Source: CAZGMJ01 sp964526785 (GTDB lineage Bacteria > Planctomycetota > Phycisphaerae > Sedimentisphaerales > Anaerobacaceae). From it: a DNA stretch of 61,371 nt. Where the stretch lies: positions 1-61,371 of the forward strand of contig CAZGMJ010000033.1 of NCBI GenBank assembly GCA_964526785.1. Direction: 5' to 3'. The translations under genes were made by a program, and so were the position numbers. Under the pieces are notes generated by a model. That model did not search any database. It had not been told where the DNA came from and saw only the letters and a program-made list of their open reading frames with translations. This document shows, piece by piece, positions 1 to 8,694 of the stretch (position 1 is its first letter; the number at the start of each line of letters is the position of its first letter).

Positions 1-578
1 TTTTTTTTGACAGGATTGACAAGATGGACAGGATTGCGGAAGTTGGTATGCGGTGGAGGGCGGTCGGCCGGGTGGTGGGCGTGCGCGGTCGGCGTTTCGA
101 CGCAAGCGTCTGCACGGTTGCGCTAATCGCCAACACTGTGTTGCTGCGCATCACGGGTTTGGCCTCCCTATATGCATGCCGGGGTTGCGATTCTGTCCCT
201 ATGGGTGATTCACAGGATGTCAGGGCGTATTGGTCAGCCGGGCGTTCGCTATGTCAGTCTTTTCACGATGCACGCATCTTTGAGAGCCTGCCTTTGCGTC
301 CGCGTGTTGCTGCGCACCGCGGAGTGGCCGAGTCGACGGGGCGCGTCTGCAGGTGCCAGCTCGGTCACTATAGTTGATTTACAGGATAATGCTTGCGGTC
401 GAGTGTGGGGATGGGGCGGCTTCAGATGTCGTGAATGAATACGTGGGCTCGTGTTGATGTCGCGGCGGATGCAAGAAGCGAGAAACGAATACGAAATGAT
501 TGAATGATCGAAATGTGCGCGGCCAAGGGCTGCGATTGGGGGGGCTGTTTGTATTCCGCGCCGACAATTGCGAGATTT
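1..578. other. Noncoding left flank
   Basis: I see no supportable gene here. The open frames that cross it have no ribosome-binding site, no recognisable domain and arginine/cysteine-rich composition typical of shadow frames in GC-rich DNA. The stretch contains short GACAGGATT-like repeat units (entered separately) and lies downstream of the restriction endonuclease gene, which is transcribed towards it. No clear rho-independent terminator was found. Confidence 0.5.
9..35. repeat. Three tandem 9-base units of GACAGGATT type
   Basis: Following a run of eight T, the bases read as three imperfect 9-mers: gacaggatt, gacaagatg, gacaggatt. Related single copies, gattcacaggat (207-218) and gatttacaggat (376-387), lie in the same noncoding stretch. 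Intergenic elements built from similar units are seen in many environmental bacteria; their function is not known to me. The array is cut by the window edge, so its true length cannot be judged. Confidence 0.5.
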
Positions 579-1538
579 CTATGAGGACGCAGCGTATGGC
601 CCAAGAAAACGTTCGCCATCAAAGTGGATCAGATGCGACGGGGCCTCGGCCACCCAGACTTCGGTTTCCCACGCTATGTCACCTATGTATTTGGCCATAG
701 TCGAGCGATCTGGGAAGGCAGTTATGTAGATCAAACCAGCCTTTACTCCATCGAAAAGTCGGGTCAATTCTGCGTGCCTCTTGCCATCTACAGGCCCATG
801 ACTTGTGACTGCCTCGACGAAGGGGAGCCATTTGCGGCCGGCGTCATAAAGCACGACGTCGGGCATCTTACCATGCGCATCTACGTCAACACCCAGTTTG
901 GAGAGCATTGGAGCATCAAAGTAGCCCCACTTTTCACCCGTGTCGCCAGCATAGATCAGTATACTTCCCGGTGCAAAACGTGGACCGAACTGCTCAATGA
1001 CCAAACGTATTAGCTCGCTATGCTCGCCAGGACTTAATGATATCTTCTTACCGGGGGCGATATGGACAGCGACACGATTTTGTTCGCGTTCTTTCGCATA
1101 TTTCTGAGCGAGAGTTTCACGGTGGTCAAGGTAGTTCGCGAGTTCGTCGCGCCAGCCCTTGCTATTGAAAGATCGCAGCAAGGACAACGCTGCTGGTCCT
1201 ATCTGGTAAACCGCTTTCGGGCTGTTGACTGGGCGATCAGGGGCGTCTGGATTGTAGCGGGCAATGCCGGCATCCACGAACTGGTGCATAGTCTGCCGAC
1301 GCACGGTCTCACGCGTGTTCGGTGCATATTTCTTGCGGTAATGCTCCCGCACCCAATCCATAATCGGCGTAATCCCCATGAGTGGGGCTTCCGCCAGCTT
1401 CCATTCTTTGTCGGCGCTCAGGTTGAGCAATGCAAGCAAGCAGAGCGCAGAACGATCATTCTGTTGAGCACGCGGCAACCCAAGTGAAATGAGAATCTGC
1501 TTTGCTTCCGCAATACGTTTCTGGCGTTTACTCCTCAT
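579..1538 (-). CDS. Type II restriction endonuclease, BsuBI/PstI family
   Basis: This is a restriction endonuclease of the BsuBI/PstI family, about 319 residues, close to the usual length. An N-terminal helical region with a winged-helix look is followed by the conserved C-terminal block: LIYAGDTGEKWGYFD, then KMPDVVLYD and FVEAVTSHGPVDGKRHAEL, which carry the acidic residues expected of the PD-(D/E)xK-like active site. Known members (PstI, BsuBI) cut CTGCAG; whether this one has the same specificity is inference. I place the start at 1538 (MRSKRQKRI), where ATGAGGAGTAA overlaps the stop of the upstream methyltransferase gene by 11 bases, implying translational coupling. A start at 1565 is also open but overlaps more. 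Base composition is lower in GC than in the following genes, consistent with transfer. Confidence 0.9.
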   Translation of the reverse strand: MRSKRQKRIAEAKQILISLGLPRAQQNDRSALCLLALLNLSADKEWKLAEAPLMGITPIMDWVREHYRKKYAPNTRETVRRQTMHQFVDAGIARYNPDAPDRPVNSPKAVYQIGPAALSLLRSFNSKGWRDELANYLDHRETLAQKYAKEREQNRVAVHIAPGKKISLSPGEHSELIRLVIEQFGPRFAPGSILIYAGDTGEKWGYFDAPMLSKLGVDVDAHGKMPDVVLYDAGRKWLPFVEAVTSHGPVDGKRHAELTRLFDGVKAGLIYITAFPDRSTMAKYIGDIAWETEVWVAEAPSHLIHFDGERFLGPYAASS

Positions 1539-3021
1539 GCTCCAAGTTTTCCAACTGCTGGTCAATCAAGGCTTGATTCGGTCTTTCACAACTCATAGCC
1601 CACTCTCCAAGGGCGATTAGCTGTGACCTATCGGGATACTTGATCCCTCTTAGATCGGTCGCATTAACCTGAGTGTGACCGTTGAAGCGTCTGAAACTTT
1701 CATCAACGACAGTGGTGTTTAGGAATGCGGCCAGCCCGTACGCTAAGGCCTCTGGCAGACCGTGCCTATCTTCATGAAAGACGTTCAAATGGTTTTCAAA
1801 GCCCAGGACCTCTGTATCAGGGAAATCGTCCGGCCTTACAACACACGCCACTATCCGACGTTTCTCCTCTTTTGACGAGAAACGACGGACAACGCAATAG
1901 AATCCATTTGGATAAAGCCATTTTCTAGTCGTGGCATTCCGCTGGATGGCATTTGGCTTCTTGAATTCAGTCTTCGGCCAGTCTACAGTCCAACCGCTGA
2001 AATGACCAGGGTACAGCAGCGGGGCGCTATCGTGTTCCGGCATCTCACATAGGTGCTCTCTCAACCGAAAATCAACAACGGGGCCAGTCGATACCTTCAG
2101 GCTTATATCCTGAAGCGTGCATCGGACAGAATGCATCAGATGGATGTTGCTATGATTCGGCGAGGCTGGGATGTGGATAAACCGCTCGGGGTCATCAGGA
2201 AGGACAATGCGGTCGAATGGATATTCGTTGGTTTGTATGTCAGCAAATCTGTCGTCCGTGGAGGTAGTTACCTTTACGTTCCCCTGTTCAGTACCGCACT
2301 CGAGCATAACAATAACGTTCTCTTGCAAGACGTTGTCATCTTTGAAGGCTGTGTCACGGGATGTGAATAGGTGCATCTTTCGAATTGCGGCACGCTTCAA
2401 CATATACTCGCGGAAGGGGCGGTAGTATGGTCCGTTGCAGAAACTGCGAGGTATGATTGCAACAAGTTGACCGTGTTCATCCAACAAGGATAAGGCGAGT
2501 GCTACAAATGCCGGATAGAGATTCACGGCTTCAATGCCAACTTGCCGCAACTTTGAACGGTGCGATGAATTGGTTCTGATCTTTTTGTATGGCGGATTCA
2601 GGATAGCATGCGTGTATTGCGGAATGGACTCAGCAAAGAGGCACCCAGCCAGCGAGTCTACAGCAGCATGTATGAAGTCGTCTCCGCGTACAGTAGGTAT
2701 AACGTTCACACGTTCTCGGTATGTGTCCAACGTCCGTGCTAAATGCCGATGCAAGGTGTCATCGATCTCGAAGGCATCCACCTCAACACGAGCAAACTCG
2801 AATTTGGCAGATACCCACCTGTCCAAGAAGGCGGCAGAAAGGGAACCGATGCCGGCACCGGCATCAAGGAGGCGACAATAGCCACTGGTTCTTCCATCAA
2901 ATAGCCCCGCCATGAATCTGGCAATCCGTGCCGGCGTGAAAAACTGGCCAAGGCGTGACTTCTTCTCCGGATCAGTTGCCTTTGACAAGACAAGTCTCGA
3001 CTGTTCAACTTCTGAGAGCAA
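1528..3021 (-). CDS. DNA adenine N6-methyltransferase (type II, PstI/BsuBI-like partner)
   Basis: This is the modification half of the restriction-modification pair: a class I SAM-dependent DNA adenine methyltransferase of about 497 residues. The order is GQFFTPARIARFMAGLF near the N-terminus, the SAM-binding LLDAGAGIGSLSAAFL, an acidic loop (VDAFEID), and the catalytic NPPY motif in HAILNPPYKKI. That order fits the gamma class and an N6-adenine target. A C-terminal target-recognition region follows. I choose a TTG start at 3021 because AGGAGG lies seven bases before it. A TTG at 3048 is also in frame but lacks a comparable ribosome-binding site. The gene comes first, with the nuclease overlapping its 3' end, the usual order for letting methylation precede cutting. 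Confidence 0.9.
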   Translation of the reverse strand: MLSEVEQSRLVLSKATDPEKKSRLGQFFTPARIARFMAGLFDGRTSGYCRLLDAGAGIGSLSAAFLDRWVSAKFEFARVEVDAFEIDDTLHRHLARTLDTYRERVNVIPTVRGDDFIHAAVDSLAGCLFAESIPQYTHAILNPPYKKIRTNSSHRSKLRQVGIEAVNLYPAFVALALSLLDEHGQLVAIIPRSFCNGPYYRPFREYMLKRAAIRKMHLFTSRDTAFKDDNVLQENVIVMLECGTEQGNVKVTTSTDDRFADIQTNEYPFDRIVLPDDPERFIHIPASPNHSNIHLMHSVRCTLQDISLKVSTGPVVDFRLREHLCEMPEHDSAPLLYPGHFSGWTVDWPKTEFKKPNAIQRNATTRKWLYPNGFYCVVRRFSSKEEKRRIVACVVRPDDFPDTEVLGFENHLNVFHEDRHGLPEALAYGLAAFLNTTVVDESFRRFNGHTQVNATDLRGIKYPDRSQLIALGEWAMSCERPNQALIDQQLENLEHEE

Positions 3022-3215
3022 TGGTGGGCCTCCTGTGCTGCCCTGCAACGATAGTCATGGTAATCCGTATCGGGTCCCGAGTCCTTGGTTTCTGCTTCTG
3101 TAACATGCCCCAGCATATCTTGCCGCGGACATTGTAAGCGTTTTATACAAGAACAGGGCTCTTCTTGTCCAGCACTTTGTCACAAAGACATATTCCTGCG
3201 GTAAGTATCTGGTCC

Positions 3216-3443
3216 TCACGTGGCGACGCAGGTGCTTGGTTGGTGCCTCGCTTGACTATGGTCCAAGGCTATGCTGAACATAACAAGGGGATTATAGACG
3301 GCTATCCAGCCGAGATGGAAGAGCCTTTTGTTGGGGATTGCGTTTTTGCCGCGGAGCAGCGCCCAGAATACGCAGACGACCAGCGCGGTCTGGAGCAGGT
3401 TGACCGAGCCATCGAAGTTCACGGCCAGAAGGTTTGCATTCAT
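3216..3443 (-). CDS. Small two-helix membrane protein, function unknown
   Basis: This 75-residue protein is not recognised as a family. It shows two hydrophobic stretches, roughly residues 15-30 (LLQTALVVCVFWALL) and 45-60 (WIAVYNPLVMFSIAL), separated by a basic loop (RGKNAIPNKR), so a hairpin membrane protein is likely. The main support is a very good ribosome-binding site, AAGGAGG, five bases before the ATG. It stands alone between the restriction-modification pair and the phosphatase gene, and no operon partner is evident. It could be a remnant of a larger protein, but the start signal argues for expression. Confidence 0.5.
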   Translation of the reverse strand: MNANLLAVNFDGSVNLLQTALVVCVFWALLRGKNAIPNKRLFHLGWIAVYNPLVMFSIALDHSQARHQPSTCVAT

Positions 3444-3722
3444 TCTCGCCTCCTTGAATTGCTGAAGAATTCTCCTGTCAACTCGCTCGCCACATGCCTC
3501 GACGGTTCAGAGCGGCACAATCCCGCCACGGCGGTGGGTCGCACCAACGCCACATGGTTGTATTAGAGCATAGACGGGCGATCGGTCAAGCGCGGATTCG
3601 GGGGCGGGCCGGGGCGTTTTTTTGTGGTGCGGGCGATGGAGTTGTTGTCTAATGATGTTGTAAGGGCCCGAGCGTATTGAAATGGGCCGGGAATGTGTGC
3701 ATTTGCCAGAGCAGGAAGAGAG

Positions 3723-4445
3723 ATGGATAATTACTCCGAATGCGGCATATCGTTTGACGGCAATGCGTCTGTTGAGCGCGGGTGTCCCGCTATCTGTGCG
3801 GCAAAGAGGAGGCGCCGCCGGCGTCGGCTGCTGCTGGCGCTTGCGCTGCTGGCGGCCGGAGGGATCGTTCTGTGGGATGCCGTCAAGTATGACCTAATCC
3901 CCAAGCGCTGGGGTGTGGTCGAGCCTGGAGGCGTCTACCGCAGCGGGCGCCTCTCAACGACACTCGTCGAGCCAATGCTCAGCAAACACGGTATCGACGT
4001 TGTCGTAAACCTCACGGCCGAAGATCCCGCTGATCCCGAGGAGATTGCCGAGAAAGCCGCCATTCGGAAGCTGGGCATTCGATCCGTGCGTTTTCCGCTG
4101 GCTGGGGACGGGACGGGCGATATCAATCGTTATGCCGGGGCGATCGCCGCCATTGTCGAAGCCCGGAGAAACGATGAAGCTGTCCTGGTGCACTGCCACG
4201 CCGGTGCTCAGCGAACGGGGGGTGTCGTCGCCTGCTATCAACTGCTGGTGGCGGGCAAGCCCGTTGAGATTGTGTACGAGGAGCTTCAGGACTATGACTG
4301 GAAGCCGAGGAACTACGAACTCGTGGACTACGTCAACGCAAATATGGGAGAGTTGGCGAGGCTATTGAAAGAAATGGACGTCATCGAGCGGATTCCGTCG
4401 CCGCTTCCGCTGTTGCCTGAAACGTTCAAAGCAGCTCAGCAATAA
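3723..4445 (+). CDS. Membrane-anchored dual-specificity/tyrosine phosphatase
   Basis: This is a cysteine-dependent phosphatase of the dual-specificity type. The signature CHAGAQRT (Cys158, Arg164 from the chosen start) matches the CX5R(S/T) P-loop, and the upstream IDVVVNLTAEDP and VYRSGRLS segments fit families annotated as dual-specificity or fused-DSP-like phosphatases, which are common in planctomycetes. An arginine-rich stretch followed by one hydrophobic helix (LLLALALLAAGGIVLW, about residues 35-50) suggests a single-pass anchor with the catalytic domain C-terminal. I prefer the ATG at 3723, preceded by GGAAGAGAG, over one at 3693. Substrate is unknown; phosphotyrosine proteins, phosphoinositide-like or sugar phosphates are all possible. 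No operon partner is seen. Confidence 0.8.
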   Translation: MDNYSECGISFDGNASVERGCPAICAAKRRRRRRRLLLALALLAAGGIVLWDAVKYDLIPKRWGVVEPGGVYRSGRLSTTLVEPMLSKHGIDVVVNLTAEDPADPEEIAEKAAIRKLGIRSVRFPLAGDGTGDINRYAGAIAAIVEARRNDEAVLVHCHAGAQRTGGVVACYQLLVAGKPVEIVYEELQDYDWKPRNYELVDYVNANMGELARLLKEMDVIERIPSPLPLLPETFKAAQQ

Positions 4446-4837
4446 GACTTTCGGCGATGACCGAATCTGGGGGACAGGGTGTTGTCGCACTGACGAGATG
4501 TTGCCGATCTGCGAGCAGGGGCGACTGCGGCGGTGTTGTGACTCAAGAAAAGAGAAGGACCGCAAGCGTTTGCCCGCGGCCCTGTTGAAATCATGGTTGC
4601 TGCAACTGCCGCTTACAGTGCTCTGCGTCTGCGGAGCCAGCCGACGAGGCTCACGCCGATGCCGCCGAGCGCCGGATGTCTGATTCAGGAAGATGTGAGT
4701 CGGCCATTGTCGAGCTTTTCACATCCGTCTGCGGCAGTGACCGGGCCAAGCGATGGTTTCAGTGATGGCGCATGCTCCTTATGGCCTGCGGGGAATTACG
4801 GGGGTATCGCAACGAAACCGATATGGTTCGCAAATCC
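4446..4837. other. Convergent intergenic stretch
   Basis: Between the phosphatase gene and the oppositely oriented DUF2878 gene, no intact gene is seen. A short minus-strand fragment resembling a PEP-CTERM sorting tail lies at 4613-4681 (entered separately). Long plus-strand frames that run from here into the DUF2878 gene are shadows. Confidence 0.5.
4613..4681 (-). pseudogene. Fossil of a PEP-CTERM-like C-terminal tail
   Basis: On the minus strand one frame reads ALGGIGVSLVGWLRRRRAL and then stop. That is a glycine-rich hydrophobic helix followed by a basic cluster at the very C-terminus, as in PEP-CTERM/exosortase sorting signals. The Pro-Glu pair expected just before the helix appears only in a neighbouring frame (LPES), and a stop lies shortly upstream in the same frame, so the gene body is gone or frameshifted. 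The match is short, so it could be chance. Confidence 0.3.
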
Positions 4838-5401
4838 CTATGTGTTGCGCAGACGGCCACAGCGGTCGTTCACGACTGCGGCAATCAGGCTAATCAAGGG
4901 CATGGCGATGAGCCAGCCCACACCGAGCACGAATAATCGCCCCCCTACAGGTTCTTCCATGTGTACAGCTCCAAGGCGTTTGGCGGCAAGGTACGCCATC
5001 GGCCCGAAGATCGAGCCCAGTATCGCCGCGGCAAAGAGGTGCTGTTGCAGCCACTTCAGCGATTCGTTCAGAGCGAGCGAGAAATTCACCCACAGCATCA
5101 GCAGCCAAATAGTCGCAACGGGAGACGGCATGATCCAGCGATTGGGCTGGTATGCTCCGATTGTGATAAGCACCGTATCTGCGACCAGGCCGACGGCAAG
5201 AGACGCCAGCGCGAGAAGCATCGCAGGCAACAACCTGTCTCTTTCCACGATGAGGCCATGAATCACCGCAAGCAATAATACAACGAGAACGCTCAACCAG
5301 TGCGCATTGAACGCGGCGCCCAGCACGCAGGCGAACCATCCAACTTCCAGGGCGAGCAGGCTCCAGATCAGTCGCGGCCAGGAATCCTTCTTTTCAGTCA
5401 T
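4838..5401 (-). CDS. DUF2878 integral membrane protein
   Basis: This is a membrane protein of about 187 residues with five or six hydrophobic helices, recognisable as DUF2878 by WFACVLGAA near the N-terminus and the spacing of the later helices (VLVVLLLAVIHGLIVERDR, LLMLWVNFSLALNESLKWL). The start at 5401 is supported by an ATGA overlap with the stop of the cyclopropane-synthase-like gene; a start at 5431 would overlap it by 34 bases. DUF2878 genes are commonly found last in clusters with a DUF1365 gene and a cfa-like gene, as here. That context points to handling or sensing of modified membrane lipids, but the biochemical role is unknown. Confidence 0.85.
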   Translation of the reverse strand: MTEKKDSWPRLIWSLLALEVGWFACVLGAAFNAHWLSVLVVLLLAVIHGLIVERDRLLPAMLLALASLAVGLVADTVLITIGAYQPNRWIMPSPVATIWLLMLWVNFSLALNESLKWLQQHLFAAAILGSIFGPMAYLAAKRLGAVHMEEPVGGRLFVLGVGWLIAMPLISLIAAVVNDRCGRLRNT

Positions 5402-6675
5402 AGTGTACCGAGAATCGAAGCCCGCCGGCACAGAGGTTTCGAGAAGATCATTTGCACGTCTCCGATGTAGCGCTCCTCAAACGCCCCTTCACAGTAGCAT
5501 AGATAATATTCCCACATGCGGATGAAGCTCTCCGGAAAACCCATCTTTCCGACCTCGTCGATCCGATCAAGGAACCTTTGGCGCCAGCGATGAAGAGTCC
5601 GGGCGTAGTGCGGCGTGATATCCTCCATATGGATGAGGCGCAGGTCCGTTGATCTGGTGGCGGCGTCGCATATACTTGTCACCGCCGTCAGGCAGCTTCC
5701 GGGGAAGATGTATCGCTTTATGAAATCCACGTCCCTGACGTGTTGGGCGTGGCGTTGATCGACAATCGTAATTGCCTGCAATGCCATCATTCCCTCCGGC
5801 TTCAGCAGTCGACTGCAAGTACTGAAGAACGCGTCCCGGAATTCGTATCCGACGGCCTCGATCATCTCGATGGAAACGAGCTTGTCAAATCGGCCTGACA
5901 GATCGCGGTAATCCTTCTGTATGACCTCTACACGGCTCTTGAGCTTTTTGCGTTCGATTACATCAAGGGCATATTCATGCTGGCTATCGCTTATGGTGGC
6001 AGCGGTCACGTGGCATCCAAAATTCGCGGCGGCGTAGGCGGCGAATCCGCCCCAGCCGCAGCCGATCTCGACGACGCGATCCTGCGGCTTAAGGTCCAGC
6101 TTGCGGCATATTCGGTCGTATTTGGCGAGGGAGGCCTGTTCCAGCGTACTTGATTCGGACTCGAAGACGCCGCACGAGTACGTCATGGTCTCGTCGAGAA
6201 ACAGAGCGTAGAAATCGTTGCCCAGATCATAGTGGGCCAGGATGTTTCTGCGGCTGCCGAGCCGGGTGTTGCGGTGAAACAAATGGAAGAGCTTTCTGAG
6301 AATGCGGCTTGCCCAGGCCGGACCGTATTCCACGCGCTCGAGCACGGGCAGATTGCGGACGAATATGCGGATAATCTGCGTCAGATCGCTGCACTTCCAG
6401 AGGCCCGCAATGTACGCCTCAGCGAGTCCGACGCTGCCGCCGAACACAACGGCCGAGTAGAAGCGCGGGTGTACGATCTGCATCGTTGCGGCCGGCTCTC
6501 CATGTCCGGCGGCGGTTCCGAAGGACATTGTGTTGGACCCTTCCACCAATTCGATTTGTCCCCACGTGATGGAAGCCAGGAATTTGTGGACGGTCCCCTT
6601 CGCCCACCGGTCCACGCGCGTTGGCGGAGCGTTCAAATCGAATGTCGGCTCCCCTGATGCGATGCTGCCGCTCAT
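5398..6675 (-). CDS. cfa: Cyclopropane-fatty-acyl-phospholipid synthase-like methyltransferase
   Basis: This SAM-dependent methyltransferase of about 425 residues acts on unsaturated acyl chains of membrane phospholipids; classical members add a methylene bridge across a cis double bond. Visible features are the N-terminal region with GGSVGLAEAYIAGLW, the motif I block VVEIGCGWGGFAAYAA, and the family segments HYDLGNDFYALFLDETMTYSC and FDKLVSIEMIEAVGYE. The start at 6675 gives an ATGA overlap with the end of the DUF1365 gene; a longer frame from 6759 would run through that gene. In clusters with an amine-oxidase-like FAD protein and DUF1365, the product may be a branched, methylated or furan fatty acid rather than a plain cyclopropane ring, so the exact product is inference. 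Confidence 0.9.
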   Translation of the reverse strand: MSGSIASGEPTFDLNAPPTRVDRWAKGTVHKFLASITWGQIELVEGSNTMSFGTAAGHGEPAATMQIVHPRFYSAVVFGGSVGLAEAYIAGLWKCSDLTQIIRIFVRNLPVLERVEYGPAWASRILRKLFHLFHRNTRLGSRRNILAHYDLGNDFYALFLDETMTYSCGVFESESSTLEQASLAKYDRICRKLDLKPQDRVVEIGCGWGGFAAYAAANFGCHVTAATISDSQHEYALDVIERKKLKSRVEVIQKDYRDLSGRFDKLVSIEMIEAVGYEFRDAFFSTCSRLLKPEGMMALQAITIVDQRHAQHVRDVDFIKRYIFPGSCLTAVTSICDAATRSTDLRLIHMEDITPHYARTLHRWRQRFLDRIDEVGKMGFPESFIRMWEYYLCYCEGAFEERYIGDVQMIFSKPLCRRASILGTL

Positions 6676-7448
6676 CTGTGTTCTCCATTTGCCGGCCTGC
6701 GCCTGGAGGGATGTGCGTAGAAAGCAGCTCCCTTCAAACGGAGTTTGCATGCCTGCCAATAAATTTTTGCCACGGTTTGAAGCGTCATTACCGGATATTG
6801 CGCGAGAATACGGGCCAGCGCCGCTGTCGTGATGTCCGTACGCCGGAGACTCAAGGTTGCATCAAACAGCTTTTGCTCCTTCTCAAAATTCTGCATGTGC
6901 ACCTGAATCCTCTCTCCGGGTTCGAGAAACCGCCAGTCGTAATCCTGGTTCATATCCATAAATGGCGAGACGTGAAAGTCCTTTTTCAGATGGTAGTGCT
7001 TCCAGGGGGGCGCCGCATCATTCATCGACTCGGCCAGGACATAACAATGGCGCTCGTGCCAGGGCGTATTGCTCACCTCTGCGACAATTGTCTCGACGCA
7101 CCGGTCGGCGGTGTCAAAACAGTAGAAGAAGCTGACGGGATTGAAACAGTGCCCCAGGTATCTCAGATGCGTGAGCATCCTTACGGGGCCGTCTGGCTGA
7201 CGGCCCGTCTGGCATCCGACGAGGTCGCGAACGGCAGACTCGATAGAAACGTCGGGATTTCCCAGGTGATCCGTGCGCCGAAGGGACGCCACATTCGGTC
7301 GATCTACGGACCACAGCCACCGATTCTCGAAGACTCGATCCAGTTCGCTCAGGTCCAGATACATCATGAAGAGCCGATACTCGAATGCGTTCGAGACCGG
7401 CTGGAATCGTCTGTGGCGCACCTTTCCTTCATAGATCGCGCTGTTCAA
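6672..7448 (-). CDS. DUF1365 family protein
   Basis: DUF1365 proteins are about 250-270 residues long and nearly always accompany a cfa-like methyltransferase and an FAD amine-oxidase-like protein. The family pattern is clear: SAIYEGKVRHRRFQPVSNAF at the N-terminus, YLDLSELD, then LTHLRYLGHCFNPVSFFYCF and the late HVSPFMDMNQDYDW. I propose a TTG start at 7448. It overlaps the preceding stop as TTGA, has AAGGAG eight bases upstream, and places the family N-terminus where expected. An ATG at 7478 gives ten extra residues encoded inside the previous gene. The biochemical role is unknown; the genetic context ties it to acyl-chain modification. Confidence 0.85.
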   Translation of the reverse strand: MNSAIYEGKVRHRRFQPVSNAFEYRLFMMYLDLSELDRVFENRWLWSVDRPNVASLRRTDHLGNPDVSIESAVRDLVGCQTGRQPDGPVRMLTHLRYLGHCFNPVSFFYCFDTADRCVETIVAEVSNTPWHERHCYVLAESMNDAAPPWKHYHLKKDFHVSPFMDMNQDYDWRFLEPGERIQVHMQNFEKEQKLFDATLSLRRTDITTAALARILAQYPVMTLQTVAKIYWQACKLRLKGAAFYAHPSRRRPANGEHR

Positions 7449-8692
7449 GACGGCAACTCCTTCCCGAAATACCTGCATACAGCCAGCGCGCTGTTGACAC
7501 CATCTTCATGAAATCCGTTGCCCCAGTACGCTCCGCAGTAATGCGTTCTATTGACGCCGCTTATCTCTCCGTGCCGTCCCTGCGCTTCGACGGATTCGCT
7601 CGTAAATACGGGATGCGCGTATTGCGTTTTGTACAGTCGTTTGCCGGCCTCGATCTCCTGCTCGCAGTTGAGCGTGACGCAGAACACAGCCGGAGCCTGG
7701 ATGTTCTGGAGAATGTTCATGTTGTACGTGAGGATGACGTCGGCGAGGCGATCGTGCGGGATACGGTAGTTCCAACTGGCCCAGGTCTTTCGGAGCCGAG
7801 GCAGGAGCGCGACATCGGTATGGAGCACAGCGGTGTTCGGTTTGTATGAAATCGCTTCGAGGATCGTACGTTCGGCTCCACTGGGGTCGGCAAGCATCCC
7901 CAACGCCTGATCGCTATGCGCGGCAATGACTACATGGTCGTAGCTCTGTTGATCTCCTTCGGCGGTTTCGATTATCACACGATCATCGAACCGCCGGATG
8001 CCGGTGACGGGGTTGCGCAAGCGAATCCTGCTGCTGAATCCAGCGGTGAGTGCTTCGACGTATCGCCGCGATCCTCCCTGGATCGTCAACCACTGGGGTT
8101 GGTTTCGGACGTTCAGAAAACCGTGATTCTGGAAGAAACGCACGAAGAACCGGGCCGGTATTCGGCCGAACTGTTCCGGATCCGCCGACCAGATGGCGGC
8201 CCCCATCGGTATGATGAAGTATTCACGGAAGTACCGGCTATAGCCTCGGCTTTCGAGTACCTGTGCGAGCGTGCGATCCGCCGGTTCATTCAGCAGCGGT
8301 TCGTAATTTCGACGGAAGCGAAAGATGTCCCAGAGCATGCGGTAGAACTGCGGCCGTAGAAGATTCCTCCGCTGGGCAAATAGCGATCCGAGGGAACTCG
8401 GACTGTACTGGAGGCCGCTTCGTTCGCAGTGGACGCTGAAGCTCATATTGCTGTCTTTCCAGGGGACACCGAGTCGCTCGAGCAGCGTGATAAAATTCGG
8501 GTAGGTCTTTCGGTTGAAGACAATGAAGCCCGTGTCCACGGGATAGGAGCGGCGCCCGATTTTCGCATCGATCGTATTGGCATGCCCTCCCGCATAGTCG
8601 TTCTTTTCGTAGACCACGATGTCATGGTCTTCATGCAGCAGATAAGCCGCCGTCAATCCCGACACACCGCTACCGATGATGGCTATACGCAT
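7445..8692 (-). CDS. FAD-dependent amine oxidase-like protein (COG2907 type)
   Basis: This flavoprotein of about 415 residues belongs to the amine oxidase/phytoene desaturase superfamily, in the subgroup found beside DUF1365 and cfa genes. The N-terminal FAD-binding fold is explicit: MRIAIIGSGVSGLTAAYLL, then VVYEKNDYAGGHANT. The C-terminal flavin signature is WGNGFHEDGVNSAL. The start at 8692 lies two bases after the desaturase stop and begins exactly at the dinucleotide-binding motif; the frame extends far upstream but there it is only a shadow of the desaturase gene. A role in redox chemistry on unsaturated acyl chains (dehydrogenation, isomerisation or oxygenation) is inferred from neighbours. 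Confidence 0.85.
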   Translation of the reverse strand: MRIAIIGSGVSGLTAAYLLHEDHDIVVYEKNDYAGGHANTIDAKIGRRSYPVDTGFIVFNRKTYPNFITLLERLGVPWKDSNMSFSVHCERSGLQYSPSSLGSLFAQRRNLLRPQFYRMLWDIFRFRRNYEPLLNEPADRTLAQVLESRGYSRYFREYFIIPMGAAIWSADPEQFGRIPARFFVRFFQNHGFLNVRNQPQWLTIQGGSRRYVEALTAGFSSRIRLRNPVTGIRRFDDRVIIETAEGDQQSYDHVVIAAHSDQALGMLADPSGAERTILEAISYKPNTAVLHTDVALLPRLRKTWASWNYRIPHDRLADVILTYNMNILQNIQAPAVFCVTLNCEQEIEAGKRLYKTQYAHPVFTSESVEAQGRHGEISGVNRTHYCGAYWGNGFHEDGVNSALAVCRYFGKELPS

Positions 8693-8694
8693 TG

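Noticed and set aside
24..377. Possible 117-codon gene at the left edge
   Set aside because: There is no ribosome-binding site, no family resemblance, and the composition is shadow-like; it also runs through repeat units.
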